The notes below the pieces were generated by a model. The model was not told where the DNA came from and made no database searches. It was given only the letters and a program-made list of their open reading frames with translations. 64,000 bases of DNA from Streptomyces sp. MA5143a. Lineage in GTDB: Bacteria > Actinomycetota > Actinomycetes > Streptomycetales > Streptomycetaceae. Below, piece after piece: positions 24,894 to 34,227 of the stretch. The stretch lies in NCBI RefSeq assembly GCF_900290235.1, contig NZ_OLMK01000126.1, forward strand, positions 1 through 64,000, read 5' to 3'. Made by a program: the position numbers and the translations under genes. How positions within the stretch are numbered: position 1 is the first letter of the stretch; each line of letters opens with the position of its first letter.

Positions 24894-26658
24894 AGGCGCA
24901 CCCACGCCAGCGGTGGCGTCCCGCGTCGGCGGCCACCGTGCCGACGGCGCGCGCGCTGGCCGCCCGAAGCATCGTGGCCGTCGGTTGCTCGCGCGGCGGG
25001 GTCTCTGGGCGGGTCTCACCATGGTGGTCGTGGCCGGCTCGGCCGTTGTGGTCAACCAGGCTTCGGCGGGGCAGAAAACCCTGAATCCGAAGAAGTGGTA
25101 CGTGCTGGTCAACCGCAACAGCGGCAAGGTGCTGGACAACCGCGCCTCCGCCACGAAGGACGGCGCGAAGGTGGTGCAGTCGAGCCGTCACGGCGGGGCC
25201 AACCAGCAGTGGCGGTTCATCGAATCGGGTGACGGGTACTACCGGCTGCAGAACCGGAACTCCGGCAAGGTGCTGGACGACCTCGGCTGGTCGAAGGCCG
25301 CCGGCTCCGCCATCGTGCAGTGGAAGGACCTGAACGGCACCAACCAGCAGTTCAAACTGGCCAAGTCGCCGGACGGCTACGTGCGTTTGGTCAATCGCTT
25401 CAGTGGCATGGCTGTGGGTGTCGAGAACGCCACCAAGGCCAACGGGGGCGACATCGTCCAGAACCGCGACCGGGGCCGCGCCAACCAGCAGTGGAAGCTC
25501 GTCGCGGCCGGTAGCACCGGGGACGCGGGGAACTCCGGCAGCACGCCCACGCCGTCTCCGCCCCCCGCCAAGGGCAGCTCGACGACCCGTTTCATGGGCA
25601 GCGACAAGGTGTTCATCGGCGGTTCGATGACGGACGCCTCGGCGAACGCCGCGCCGTTCGACGTGCGCTACGCCTATATACACAGCCAGCCCGCGCCTTC
25701 GTCGGCCGCCTATACGGCATCGCGTTGCAAGGATGAGTGGTCGGGCTGGTGGGGCTGCTGGGGCGGCAACACCACCGCGCCCGGCAGCCAGGTGACCTGG
25801 TCGCACGCCCAGGCGGCCAAGGCGACCTACCGGGGCAAGTCGCGACCGCAGAAGTACCTGTGGACCTGGTACTCGTTGCGCGACCTCGGGGACGCGGCAG
25901 GCGAGGGCGACGGCCCGGGCGAGGTCAAGGCCATCAACCGGCGTGACCTGCTCACCCGGTACCTGAACGACTACCGGTTCTTCCTCCAGAAGATCGGCAA
26001 GTCCCACGACATGATCGACCTGGAGCCGGACTTCTGGGGCTTCGCCCGGTCGCTCGGCAATCTGCACCAGGTCCCCGCGCAGGTCTCGGGCGCCAACCCG
26101 ACGGACTGCGGAAAGCAGGAGAACAGCGCCGCCGGACTCGCCCAGTGCCTGATTCACATGGCGCACAAGTACGCGCCGAACGCCGCCGTGGGGCTGCACC
26201 TCTCCTGCTTCGACTGGGAGAGCAACCTCCACAAGTGCGTCAAGGACTACGCCGATCTCGGGGCACGGAAGGCCGACTTCCTGGTCACCGATGTGTCGGA
26301 CCGCGACGCGGGCTGGTACGCACAGCCGGCCCACGGCGGCCGTGACACCTTCTGGACCGACAAGAAGGCCGCCGCCTCGCTGAAGTTCTGGAAGACGATG
26401 GCCGAGTCCGTGGGCAAGCCGGTGGTCCTGTGGCAGATCCCCGTGGGCAACATGGCGCAGAACAACACCCCCGGCCACTTCAAGGACGACAAGGTGGACT
26501 GGTTCTTCGCCCACATGGACAAGGTGGCGAACGCCCACATCGCCGGCCTGCTGTTCGGTGCGGGGTGGACGGAACAGACGACGCCCGAGACCGACGGCGG
26601 AAACCTGATCCGCAAGACGATCGCGTATCGCGCATCGGGTGGTACAGCACTGAAGTAG
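24862..26658 (+). CDS. Secreted ricin-type lectin (CBM13) protein with an uncharacterised C-terminal domain
   Basis: The start is ATG 24862, giving about 598 residues. A long basic N-terminus precedes a signal/anchor segment (RRGLWAGLTMVVVAGSAVVV). Residues about 75-215 form a ricin B-type trefoil with three repeats, marked by NRNSGKVLD and QQW motifs (ANQQWRFIE, TNQQFKLAK, ANQQWKLVA). A Ser/Pro linker leads to a domain of about 330 residues with KYLWTWYSLRDLGDAA, HDMIDLEPDFWGFARSLG and KPVVLWQIPVGNMAQNN, which looks like a TIM-barrel glycosidase; Glu in DLEPDFW is a candidate catalytic residue. I cannot name the family. Probable role: binding and attacking an extracellular glycan. Confidence 0.75.
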   Translation: MSLEREHRHVPGAPTPAVASRVGGHRADGARAGRPKHRGRRLLARRGLWAGLTMVVVAGSAVVVNQASAGQKTLNPKKWYVLVNRNSGKVLDNRASATKDGAKVVQSSRHGGANQQWRFIESGDGYYRLQNRNSGKVLDDLGWSKAAGSAIVQWKDLNGTNQQFKLAKSPDGYVRLVNRFSGMAVGVENATKANGGDIVQNRDRGRANQQWKLVAAGSTGDAGNSGSTPTPSPPPAKGSSTTRFMGSDKVFIGGSMTDASANAAPFDVRYAYIHSQPAPSSAAYTASRCKDEWSGWWGCWGGNTTAPGSQVTWSHAQAAKATYRGKSRPQKYLWTWYSLRDLGDAAGEGDGPGEVKAINRRDLLTRYLNDYRFFLQKIGKSHDMIDLEPDFWGFARSLGNLHQVPAQVSGANPTDCGKQENSAAGLAQCLIHMAHKYAPNAAVGLHLSCFDWESNLHKCVKDYADLGARKADFLVTDVSDRDAGWYAQPAHGGRDTFWTDKKAAASLKFWKTMAESVGKPVVLWQIPVGNMAQNNTPGHFKDDKVDWFFAHMDKVANAHIAGLLFGAGWTEQTTPETDGGNLIRKTIAYRASGGTALK

Positions 26659-26669
26659 GCGAAGTTGAT

Positions 26670-26706
26670 GAAATGCACCTCCGTCTCTTCGATGGAGGTG
26701 CATTTC
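26670..26706 (+). terminator. Hairpin terminator after the ricin-lectin gene
   Basis: Perfect 13-bp stem, GAAATGCACCTCC (26670-26682) with GGAGGTGCATTTC (26694-26706), 11-nt loop, extendable by G-T pairs. It starts 12 bases past the stop codon. Confidence 0.8.
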
Positions 26707-26850
26707 GTCGTCTTCGTCGGGCTGCGGACCTCTCCCAGCCGGACTCATCAAGCGGGCACTGGCCCAAAGCCCGGGTCGGCACGAGTCGCTGGCTTCGCGC
26801 TTCGAGAGCGGCGCCCGACGCTCACCCATGGGGAAGCGATCCGTCGGTCG

Positions 26851-27987
26851 TTACGCCGGGTCGATGCGGGAGACGCTGCCACGCAGGTCGAGTACGTACA
26901 GCTCGCCGTTGCCTCCCTGCACGAACGAGACGACCCGGCCGCCGTCGGCTCCGAGGTTGCTCACGCCGGTCACCTCGCCGTTCTCCATCCGCAGAGCACG
27001 GACGGTGCCGTCGCAGTAGTCGCTGAACACGTACTGACCCTTGAGGTCCGGGATCGCCTCGCCCCGGTAGACGTATCCGCCGGTCACCGAGCAGCCAGGC
27101 CCGCTGCGGTCGTACTCGTAGATCGGCGGTACGTGGTTCGCGGGCTCCGCGCCGCCCCGGAAGGGATGGTTGCCCTCCATCTGTGACCAGCCGTAGTTCT
27201 CGCCACCCTTGCTGCTCGCCGGGGCCCAGTCGATCTCCTCCCAGGCGCTCTGGCCGACGTCCCCGATCAGCAGATCGCCCGTGCCCGCGTCGAAGGAGAA
27301 CCGCCGCGGATTGCGCAACCCGTACGCCCAGATCTCGTCCTTCGCGTTCGGGTCGTCCACGAACGGGTTGCCCGGCGGGATCGCGTAGGGCTTGCCGCCG
27401 CTCGGGTCGATCCGCAGCAGCTTGCCCAGTAGCGTGCCTAGGTTCTGCCCGTTGCCGTGCGGGTCGCCGGCCGAGCCGCCGTCGCCGAGCGCGATGTAGA
27501 GGTAGCCGTCGGGGCCGAACGCGATGTCGCCGCCGTTGTGGTTCGCGTAGGGCTGCGTCTGGGTGAGGACGGTGCGCCGGCTGCCCGGCTGGATCTTGCC
27601 GTCCCGCACCGCGAACTCGTCCACGGTGCTGGTCCCCTGGAGGTTCGTGAACGAGATGTAGAAGTGCGCGAACTCCTTGTCGAACGTGATGCCCAGCAGG
27701 CCGCGTTCGCCGTTGGTGGTGGTCTCGCTGGATATGTCGAGGACGGGCGCGCCGAGCCCTTCAGCACCCAAAACCCTTACCCTGCCCGCGCGTTCGGCTA
27801 TCCAGACCGTGCCACCGGGGCCTGCGGCGCCGGCGGACGGATTCTGGGCCGTGGCCACTTTCTTGAGCACGACCTTCGTTGCCTGACGTGGGGCGCTGAG
27901 CTCGTCGGCGGACGCCGTGGTCAGAGCGAGAGAAGCGACGAGGCAGAGCGTGCCGATGACCGCCGAGCTTCTGGTGCGAACTTTCAC
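26851..27987 (-). CDS. Secreted PQQ-dependent sugar (glucose/sorbosone) dehydrogenase-like protein
   Basis: The start is GTG 27987, with AGGAGG about 6 bases upstream; the longer frame to 28152 begins with non-coding-looking residues. 378 residues. An N-terminal Sec signal peptide (RTRSSAVIGTLCLVASLALT) is followed by a six-bladed GSDH propeller: GERGLLGITFDKEFA, the catalytic-His region YANHNGGDIAFGPDGYLYIA, LGDGGSAGDP, WAYGLRNPRRFSFD and GENYGWSQMEG. These enzymes oxidise sugars outside the cell using PQQ. No PQQ biosynthesis gene is in the window. It is probably monocistronic and convergent with the lectin gene. Confidence 0.88.
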   Translation of the reverse strand: MKVRTRSSAVIGTLCLVASLALTTASADELSAPRQATKVVLKKVATAQNPSAGAAGPGGTVWIAERAGRVRVLGAEGLGAPVLDISSETTTNGERGLLGITFDKEFAHFYISFTNLQGTSTVDEFAVRDGKIQPGSRRTVLTQTQPYANHNGGDIAFGPDGYLYIALGDGGSAGDPHGNGQNLGTLLGKLLRIDPSGGKPYAIPPGNPFVDDPNAKDEIWAYGLRNPRRFSFDAGTGDLLIGDVGQSAWEEIDWAPASSKGGENYGWSQMEGNHPFRGGAEPANHVPPIYEYDRSGPGCSVTGGYVYRGEAIPDLKGQYVFSDYCDGTVRALRMENGEVTGVSNLGADGGRVVSFVQGGNGELYVLDLRGSVSRIDPA

Positions 27988-28207
27988 CGTGATCCTCCTA
28001 GAGGCGGCGAACGAGCGAGAGCACCCGGCTGTCATGGGCAGAGACAGGCGGGTGTCGTCCACGCCGGCACGCATACCTGGGGGGTGGGGGGATGGTGCGC
28101 TACTGGCCACAGCTGAGGCTACCGGGGCAGGGGTTGTTGAAATAGACCACACTCCGCCACCCAGGTGTCTCAGCCCGGCGCGACGATCCGCGTTGGGCGG
28201 GTTGGGC

Positions 28208-29332
28208 TCAGGCCGGCCGGGTGGAGGCCCGTAGTTCGATCGCGTATCCGCCCTGCGGGGTGGGTCCGGCGGTGAGGGTGCCGTCGAGCAGTTCCGCGCG
28301 TTCTCTCAGGCCGATCAGGCCGTGCCGGGCGCTGGGCAGGGTGACGGACGGGCGGGTGGGGGCGGTGTTGGTGACGGTGACGCCGAAGTGCTGCGCGTCG
28401 TGCCACAGGCGCACCTCCGCGCGGGCGCCCGGGGCGTGCTTGCGGACGTTCGTGAGGGCTTCCTGGACCGTGCGGTAGACGGTGCGTTGGGCGGTTGTGC
28501 TGATGCCGGGCGGGAGCTCCCCGGTCAGCGTGGTCTCGATGCCGCTGTTGGTGACCAGCTGCCGGAGGTCGGCGAGGGTGGGCTGGGGGGTGAGTGCGGT
28601 GTCCTTGCCGCCGGAGGCGCGCAACAGGGTGACCATGTGGCGGAGTTCGTCGAGGGTGTTCACACTCAGGGTGCGGATGGTGCGGGCGGCGTCGCGGGCG
28701 TCCGGGTCCCTGGCGGCGATCTGCAGGGCTCCGGCCTGCACAGCGATGAGGCTGACCTGGTGGGAGACGACGTCGTGCATCTCGCGGGCCAGTTGGGCGC
28801 GTTCACGGGCGAGGACGCTCTGGGCGTACAGGGCGCGCTCGTGTTCGCGGGCCACTTCGACCTCGACGAGTTGGCGGGCCACGTCGTGTCCGGCCTGCAC
28901 GAGCTGACCGAACAGGATCGGGGCGAAGGCCGTGGCCAGCGTGTAGACGAAGTCGATGAGCGTCCAGGTCCGGTCGCCGGAGAACGCGTCGGACAGGGGC
29001 CAGGCGAGGGTGCCCGCCGCCGCGTTCAGCAGGGCGCATCCGGCGGGCAGCGAGCGGTTCCGGGTGCGCGTGGCCAGTGTGTACAGGGCGACGATCGGGG
29101 CGACTGCCACGTCCATGAGCAGAGTCATGGGCAGGGTCAGCAGGAAGACGGTCATCGGAAAGCGCCTGCGCAGGATCAGTCCGGCGCAGCCGAGGGCGAC
29201 GACGGCCCACATGAGGGGTGTCGCCTCGTCGTGGAGGTTGGTCCAGGCGTCGAGCGCGGCGAGCAGGACGAGGCCCGTGTCGACGGCCTGGGACGGCACC
29301 CGCCGCCACAGTGCCTCACCCGCGCTCATCAC
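28208..29332 (-). CDS. NarL-type sensor histidine kinase
   Basis: 374 residues; the start GTG 29332 (or ATG 29329) abuts or overlaps the stop of the upstream regulator frame, so the two were one operon. The N-terminal half holds about five membrane spans. The HisKA_3 block with phospho-His is REMHDVVSHQVSLIAVQAG (residues about 185-203), and the HATPase_c domain has VQEALTNVRKHAPGA (N box) and HGLIGLRERAELLDGT. The signal is unknown. Its operon partner is a response regulator that has lost most of its receiver domain, so this kinase may have no functional cognate partner. Confidence 0.88.
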   Translation of the reverse strand: MMSAGEALWRRVPSQAVDTGLVLLAALDAWTNLHDEATPLMWAVVALGCAGLILRRRFPMTVFLLTLPMTLLMDVAVAPIVALYTLATRTRNRSLPAGCALLNAAAGTLAWPLSDAFSGDRTWTLIDFVYTLATAFAPILFGQLVQAGHDVARQLVEVEVAREHERALYAQSVLARERAQLAREMHDVVSHQVSLIAVQAGALQIAARDPDARDAARTIRTLSVNTLDELRHMVTLLRASGGKDTALTPQPTLADLRQLVTNSGIETTLTGELPPGISTTAQRTVYRTVQEALTNVRKHAPGARAEVRLWHDAQHFGVTVTNTAPTRPSVTLPSARHGLIGLRERAELLDGTLTAGPTPQGGYAIELRASTRPA

Positions 29333-29709
29333 CGGTTGTCCCGTGCCGTGCCGGTAACGACGTCGCCGTTGTCGCCGTTGTCGCCGTTGTCGCCGAGCAG
29401 TCCGGCGCGCTCGACGAGCAGTCCGGCGCGCTCGACGAGCAGTGCCCGCTGGACGCGGCCGGCGACCCGGAGCCTGGTCAGGATCGAGCCGACGTGGTCC
29501 TCGACGGCGCCCGCGCTCAGATGGATGCGGGTGCCGGTGTCGGTGTCGGCGTCGGCGTCGGCGTCGGGCAGTCCTTCCGCGATCAGGACGAGGACGTCAG
29601 GTTCGCGGTCGGTGAGCAGGTTCACGCGCGCCACGTCCGCTTTCGGGGACATCAGCTCGAACCCGGACCGCACCAGCGCCTCGTCGTCCACCACCGCTAC
29701 CCGGATCAC
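29329..29709 (-). pseudogene. NarL-type response regulator with deleted receiver domain and repeat insertions
   Basis: From GTG 29709 (VIRVAVVDDEALVRSGFEL) the frame stays open for 126 codons but jumps after about 22 residues from the start of the receiver domain to its very end. About 110 residues are missing, including the phospho-acceptor Asp. The LuxR HTH follows (DVLVLIAEGLPDADADADTD). It carries an in-frame microsatellite insertion (DADADADTDT) inside the helix region, then HLSAGAVEDHVGSILTRLRV. The C-terminus has a duplicated 7-residue unit (VERAGLL twice) and GDN repeats. It overlaps the kinase start. The frame is intact, but signalling function is very unlikely. Confidence 0.75.
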
Positions 29710-30043
29710 CGGCGTTCCGCCCCACACTCGTCTGCTCTGTCCGGCTTCTCGACGTCCTGTACGCCCCGACGCCCCGCGTCGGGGCACTCACGTTCCCGTA
29801 CGGTGACCGCTCGCCGTCGACAGTACGTCCGGCCAGGTGAGCGACGGTGCGGCGGCTGGAGACTCCCGCCACCCGGCAGGCTGGTTCCAGCCGTTCGGGG
29901 GGAGCGTTCCGGCCCGTCGGCGGGCGGGTGGGCGAGGTCCGGCGGATGGTGTCGGCGGTTCTCGTCCGGTGGGATCGGTCCGTGGGCCCGACCGGGTCCT
30001 CCGGCCGCAGTCGATTTCCGAACCGTTCGAGGATCACCCAGCC

Positions 30044-30571
30044 ATGCCCGAGTTGTCCCTTCGTCAGCCCGTCCGTGCTCTGCGTCGCTGTGCGGCGCGG
30101 CCCCATGTGCTGTTCGGGGGCGTGTACGGGGCGGTTCTGGCCAGCTCCATGGTGGCCGCCCTGACGGAGCAGGGTGAGACGGCGCCCGCCGACCGGTTCA
30201 GCAGCGCGCAGTGGCTCCTGATCACGGCCGCCGCATCGGCCTTGGCGCACGGTTACGCACATCTGATCGCCCTGCGCGGCGACCGGACCCATCACGGTGT
30301 GCGCGCCGCGATGCGGCTGTTGCTGTCCGAGTGGCCGTTGGTGGTGGCGACGGTGCCGACGGTGGTCCTGCTGCTCGGCGCGGGCTGGGGGTGGTGGCCC
30401 TCGGCGGGCATCGAGTACGTGGCCTTCGCCGTGAACGTGGTGCTGCTGTTCGCCTGGGGCCTGCTCGCGGCCCGCGCCGCCGGTCGCACGTGGAGTTCCG
30501 CCTTGATGATCGGCACCGCCGACTCGTTGCTCGGGCTGACGGTCGTGGTGGCCAACGCCGTCATCAAGTAG
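30044..30571 (+). CDS. Membrane protein, unknown function (175 residues)
   Basis: The start is ATG 30044 with GAGG upstream; the frame extends further left but through low-quality sequence. About four to five hydrophobic segments: HVLFGGVYGAVLASSMVAAL, WLLITAAASALAHGYAHLIA, WPLVVATVPTVVLLLGAGWG, VAFAVNVVLLFAWGLLAA and SALMIGTADSLLGLTVVVAN. This is a recognisable type of small Streptomyces integral membrane protein without known function. Neighbours do not help. The flanking sequences on both sides carry similar GC-rich CCGGTCGGCGGG-type segments. Confidence 0.7.
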   Translation: MPELSLRQPVRALRRCAARPHVLFGGVYGAVLASSMVAALTEQGETAPADRFSSAQWLLITAAASALAHGYAHLIALRGDRTHHGVRAAMRLLLSEWPLVVATVPTVVLLLGAGWGWWPSAGIEYVAFAVNVVLLFAWGLLAARAAGRTWSSALMIGTADSLLGLTVVVANAVIK

Positions 30572-30912
30572 GCGGTTGGCCGTCCGGGACCGCCGACCGG
30601 CCGCCGCGGCGCTGTTCCGCCGGTCGGCGGGGCGGTACCGGCCGGTCGGCGGGGGAGTTGCCGAAGCCTGCCGGATGGTCCGACTCCTGACGGCCACACG
30701 AGATTTGCCGTATGACACAGACACAGCCGCCACAGGAGACGACGGCTCCGCGGGAGACGACGGCTCCGCGGGAGAACGCCGCCCGCCCCCGCCGAGTGGC
30801 TGGAGCTGACCGGCCCGGGGTGGTGAACCGCTGAGGGCGTCGGGCCACGCGACCAGCCGCCGGTCGGCCTCCCCGGGCTGCGGGGTGACGCGGCGCGTGT
30901 GAACCTGCCTGT
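30572..30912. other. Intergenic region with an 18-bp tandem repeat
   Basis: No gene is supported. GAGACGACGGCTCCGCGG is present twice in tandem at 30736-30753 and 30754-30771. GC-rich CCGGTCGGCGGGG segments near 30620-30660 resemble DNA before 30044. A promoter for the MFS gene must lie here but was not resolved. Confidence 0.5.
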
Positions 30913-32412
30913 GTGGATGTCCGGGCACATGAGGCGGGACCTGGAGGCGCCGCCCGGTCGGCGCCGACGGCGGTGCTGATCGCGACGTGCCTCTCGACTC
31001 TGGTCGTCAACGCGAACACCTCGGCCGTGAGCATCCTGCTTCCGGCGATCAGTGCGGACACCGGTACGTCGCTCGAAGTCCTGCAATGGGCCGTCACCGG
31101 GTATTCGCTGGTGGGAGCGGCGGTGATCGTCACGTCGGGGGCGCTCGGCGACGTGTTCGGACGGCGGCTGGTCTTCCTGGGCGGCCTGGCACTGTTCATC
31201 GCCTCGTGCGTGCTCATCGCGCTTTCCGACAGCGGAGGCGGGGTCATCGCGGGCCGGGCGATCCAGGGGGCGGCGGGGGCGACGATCCTGGCCTGCGGGA
31301 TGAGCCTGTTGTCCGTGTCCACGTCGGGAGAGGGGCAGGTACGGGCGGTGACGCTGTGGGGTGGCGCGTCGGCGGTGGGTGCCGCTGCCGGGCCGCTGCT
31401 CGGCGGTGTCCTGGTGGACGGCACAGGATGGCAGGGCCTGTTCTGGATCGATGCGGCGATCGCGCTCGCCTGCGTACCGCTCACGCTGAAAGGCGTCGCC
31501 GAATCCCGCGATCCGGATCGCAGCCGCTCGATCGACTTCGCGGGGACCGTGCTGATCGCCGCCGTGCTCGCCCCGGCGCTGCTCGCACTCAGCGAGGGGG
31601 CCACATGGGGGTGGACCTCGGGCGCGGTGCTGGGGTGCTTCGCGCTGGCGTTGGTGTCGGGCGTGGCGTTCGTCGCGGTGGAGCGGCGGGTCGAAGCACC
31701 TCTGGTCGAGCTGCGCCTGCTGAAGAATCGCGTACTGATCGGGGCGACGGTCGGAATCCTGCTGAGCGCGGGTGTGATCAACGCGCTGATGTATCTGGTC
31801 AGCCTCTACTTCCAGGACCCCGCCACGCTGGCGTTGAGCCCGTTCCAGGCGGGCCTGGCCACGCTGCCCGCGACGGTGGGGCTGATCGCGGTCACGCCCC
31901 TTGTGCCCCGGATGGTTCAGCGGCTGGGCATCGGGCCTGTGATCGCCGCCGGTTTCGCGGCGGCGACGGCCAGTTGCGTACTGCTGTCGTTCGTCCAGGG
32001 CGACTGGCGGTACGTGGCGTTCGTCCTGCCGCTCGTGCTCCTGGCCGCAGGTCTGGGGCTCGTCAACGGTCCGGCGAGTTCGGCATCCACGTCGTCGGTG
32101 TCCGCCGACGAGGTCGGAGCGGCGTCAGGTATCTCGAACATGGCCCGGTACATCGGCGCGGCAGCGTTCACGGCCGCTGTGGCAACGGTCAACGCGACGG
32201 TGGGGGAGTCACGGCGCTCGGAAGGGGACGGGGCGGCAGACGCTCTGGCCGCGGGCCTGTCCGGCGCGTGTCTGCTGCTCGCGATCGCGGCCGGGGTGGG
32301 CATGCTCCTGTCGATCCTGGCGGTTCGCGCCCGCCGACGCCGGGTCGGGCCGGGTGCCTACGGAGCAGCTGCGGCGTCGCACGCACACACCGTCCTCGTA
32401 GAAGGCCGATGA
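30913..32412 (+). CDS. MFS transporter, DHA2 (14-span drug/proton antiporter) type
   Basis: 499 residues from GTG 30913. An N-terminal span with VNANTSAVSILLPAISAD (motif near the D1 signature of DHA2 exporters) is followed by LQWAVTGYSLVGAAVIVTSG, the A-like loop GALGDVFGRRLVFLGGLALF, antiporter motif C (LWGGASAVGAAAGPLLGG) and about nine more spans to AGVGMLLSILAVRARRRR. Length and motifs are normal for actinobacterial multidrug or antibiotic exporters. The substrate is unknown and no regulator gene is adjacent. It converges on the CU044 gene. Confidence 0.9.
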   Translation: MDVRAHEAGPGGAARSAPTAVLIATCLSTLVVNANTSAVSILLPAISADTGTSLEVLQWAVTGYSLVGAAVIVTSGALGDVFGRRLVFLGGLALFIASCVLIALSDSGGGVIAGRAIQGAAGATILACGMSLLSVSTSGEGQVRAVTLWGGASAVGAAAGPLLGGVLVDGTGWQGLFWIDAAIALACVPLTLKGVAESRDPDRSRSIDFAGTVLIAAVLAPALLALSEGATWGWTSGAVLGCFALALVSGVAFVAVERRVEAPLVELRLLKNRVLIGATVGILLSAGVINALMYLVSLYFQDPATLALSPFQAGLATLPATVGLIAVTPLVPRMVQRLGIGPVIAAGFAAATASCVLLSFVQGDWRYVAFVLPLVLLAAGLGLVNGPASSASTSSVSADEVGAASGISNMARYIGAAAFTAAVATVNATVGESRRSEGDGAADALAAGLSGACLLLAIAAGVGMLLSILAVRARRRRVGPGAYGAAAASHAHTVLVEGR

Positions 32413-32477
32413 CCGGGTGCCTCGGCTCCCCGGACCTCGACGGCAGCCCACGAGCACGCGGTGCGGGGCTCGGGCGT

Positions 32478-32512
32478 CGTGGACGGCGGCGCCGTCGGCA
32501 ACGCCGTCCACG
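32478..32512. terminator. Bidirectional hairpin terminator between convergent genes
   Basis: CGTGGACGGCG (32478-32488) and its exact complement (32502-32512), 13-nt loop, with further flanking complementarity. It lies between the MFS gene and the convergent CU044 gene. Confidence 0.65.
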
Positions 32513-32609
32513 AGGACGCCCGGAGCGGTGAGTTCGCCGTGGCGGAGCGGGCCGCCGGGGCGGCCCGCCGAACGGCTCGCGAGCACCGGGCCCCTTCCGC
32601 CCGGACGGT

Positions 32610-33566
32610 TCAGGGCTTCTCGCCGTCCCGGTCGACGAGGGACTGGGTCGTCTTCATCTCGCAGAACGTGACGTCGCCCTTCTTGTGCGAGCGCCCGGCC
32701 GACGAGCCGTCCTCGTACTTCTCCTCGTAGTCGCGCACCGCTACCGACTGGGTCCCCCGGTACTGGAAGGTGTCGGGGTCGAGGAGGTACTCCCTGCGCT
32801 GGACGGCCTCGCTGCCCAGGTCCGGGTAGATGGCGATGGCGTCGTGCCCCGTGGGGTCCTTCACCAGGTGCGGGACCACCTCGATCCCGGGGTCCGCGGC
32901 CAGGGCCCGGTACAGCCTGGCCATCCCCTGCGGATGCACGGGATAGGCCTCGTTGAGGGTGGTCAGGAGCGCGAAGGTCTCGGCCTGCTCACGCGTCAAG
33001 CCGGTGTCCTTGCCCATGGGGAACAGGTCCGCCGCCTGCTTCCGGATCTCGGCGGGGTCGTCCGGCAGCGAGGCGAGCAGGCGATACAGCCGCCGCTGCG
33101 AGGGCTCGGTGTCGCCGTCCTCGTCGTCCTCCCTCACGGGGCTGTCGTACTGGACCCACTCCTCGCTCACCTCGGGCTTGGCGTCGGGCGCCGCGTCCGA
33201 CGCTCCGTATCGGCACTGCGCGGTCTTCAGGTAGACCCACTGGCCGTCGCGCGGATGCGGATCCGGCTGCCGCGACACCACTTCCGCCGCCTGCTCCAGC
33301 AGTGCCGTCGCGGACGCCAGGTTGGGGCTTGCCGGCTGCACGCTTCGCTCGGGGCCATCGCCACCGACGAGCAGGGCCGCCAGCACCGCGATGGTGACCA
33401 CCGTCGCGGCGACCCCCGCGGTCGTCACGCGCCAGTCCAGCCGCATCCTGCGGGCAGAGCCCTGTTGCGCTGCTCCCAGCAGCCTCTGGCGGCCGGGTAC
33501 CAGCCGCGCCCGGTCCGGGGTCGGCGCATCGGCGCGGAACTCGTGCATCTTGGTCATGTCATCCAT
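32610..33566 (-). CDS. CU044_5270-family membrane-anchored protein (ECF sigma partner)
   Basis: 318 residues. A short cytoplasmic N-terminus (MDDMTKMHEFRADAPTPDRA), one membrane span near residues 48-66 (TTAGVAATVVTIAVLAALLV), then an outer domain with the family's WVYLKTAQ strand and REYLLDPDTFQYRGTQSVAV. Its start overlaps the end of the upstream sigma factor gene by 8 bases. In this widespread actinobacterial pairing the anchored protein is thought to sense or restrain its ECF sigma factor, like a noncanonical anti-sigma. The signal is unknown. Confidence 0.85.
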   Translation of the reverse strand: MDDMTKMHEFRADAPTPDRARLVPGRQRLLGAAQQGSARRMRLDWRVTTAGVAATVVTIAVLAALLVGGDGPERSVQPASPNLASATALLEQAAEVVSRQPDPHPRDGQWVYLKTAQCRYGASDAAPDAKPEVSEEWVQYDSPVREDDEDGDTEPSQRRLYRLLASLPDDPAEIRKQAADLFPMGKDTGLTREQAETFALLTTLNEAYPVHPQGMARLYRALAADPGIEVVPHLVKDPTGHDAIAIYPDLGSEAVQRREYLLDPDTFQYRGTQSVAVRDYEEKYEDGSSAGRSHKKGDVTFCEMKTTQSLVDRDGEKP

Positions 33567-34227
33567 GGGTTACCGCCCCGTGGTGGTCGCTGACGAGGGT
33601 GGGATCGGCGCCGAGCGCCTTACGCATCTTGCGCCGCGCCCGGTTCAGCCGGGAGCGGACCGTGCCGACCGGCACCCCGAGGGCGTCGGCACACTCCTGG
33701 TAGGTGAAATCCGCCCAGGCGACCAGCAGCAGCACATGCCGGTCCTTCCCGGGCAGGGCCGCGATCGCCCCGGCCAGCGCCTGCTGCGAGGCCTCGGCCG
33801 TCACCCGCTCATCGGCCCGTTCCGACCAGGACTCGGCCACCGGGTCGACGCCGGTACGGGCCAGCGCCCGCAACGCCCGTACTTCGGAGCGGCGGTGACT
33901 GCCGATGAGGTTGCCGGCGATGCCGTAGAGCCACGGCCGGGCACTGGCGCGCGCGACGTCGTAGCGGGCGCGCGTGCGGAAGGCGATGAGGAAGGTCTGC
34001 GCCGTGATGTCGTCGGCGTGACTGTCGCCGAGACGGCGCATCACATACCGGTGGATCTCGGCGGCGTGTCTGTCGTAGAGCCTGGCGAATATCTCCGGCC
34101 GCTCCAGGGATTCCTGGATGACCAGCGCGTCGTCGGTGGGTGGCTCCCCCACGAGGCCTCGCTTCTTCTTGCAGTAGGAGTGAGTGCATTCCACCCCCTG
34201 TTGTCCGAAGCGGCCAGGAGGGTTCAC
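33559..34227 (-). CDS. ECF RNA polymerase sigma factor (CU044-associated)
   Basis: Up to 222 residues from GTG 34227; GTG 34152 (VGEPPTDDALVIQES) is a plausible alternative because the first 25 residues look unusual. Region 2 is FARLYDRHAAEIHRYVMRRL, with ADDITAQTFLIAF for core and -10 contact. Region 4 is VAWADFTYQECADALGVPVG followed by TVRSRLNRARRKMRKAL for the -35. It is a typical ECF sigma factor translationally coupled to the CU044 gene. Which promoters it reads is unknown; a candidate ECF-like motif occurs twice in this window. Confidence 0.9.
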   Translation of the reverse strand: MNPPGRFGQQGVECTHSYCKKKRGLVGEPPTDDALVIQESLERPEIFARLYDRHAAEIHRYVMRRLGDSHADDITAQTFLIAFRTRARYDVARASARPWLYGIAGNLIGSHRRSEVRALRALARTGVDPVAESWSERADERVTAEASQQALAGAIAALPGKDRHVLLLVAWADFTYQECADALGVPVGTVRSRLNRARRKMRKALGADPTLVSDHHGAVTHG

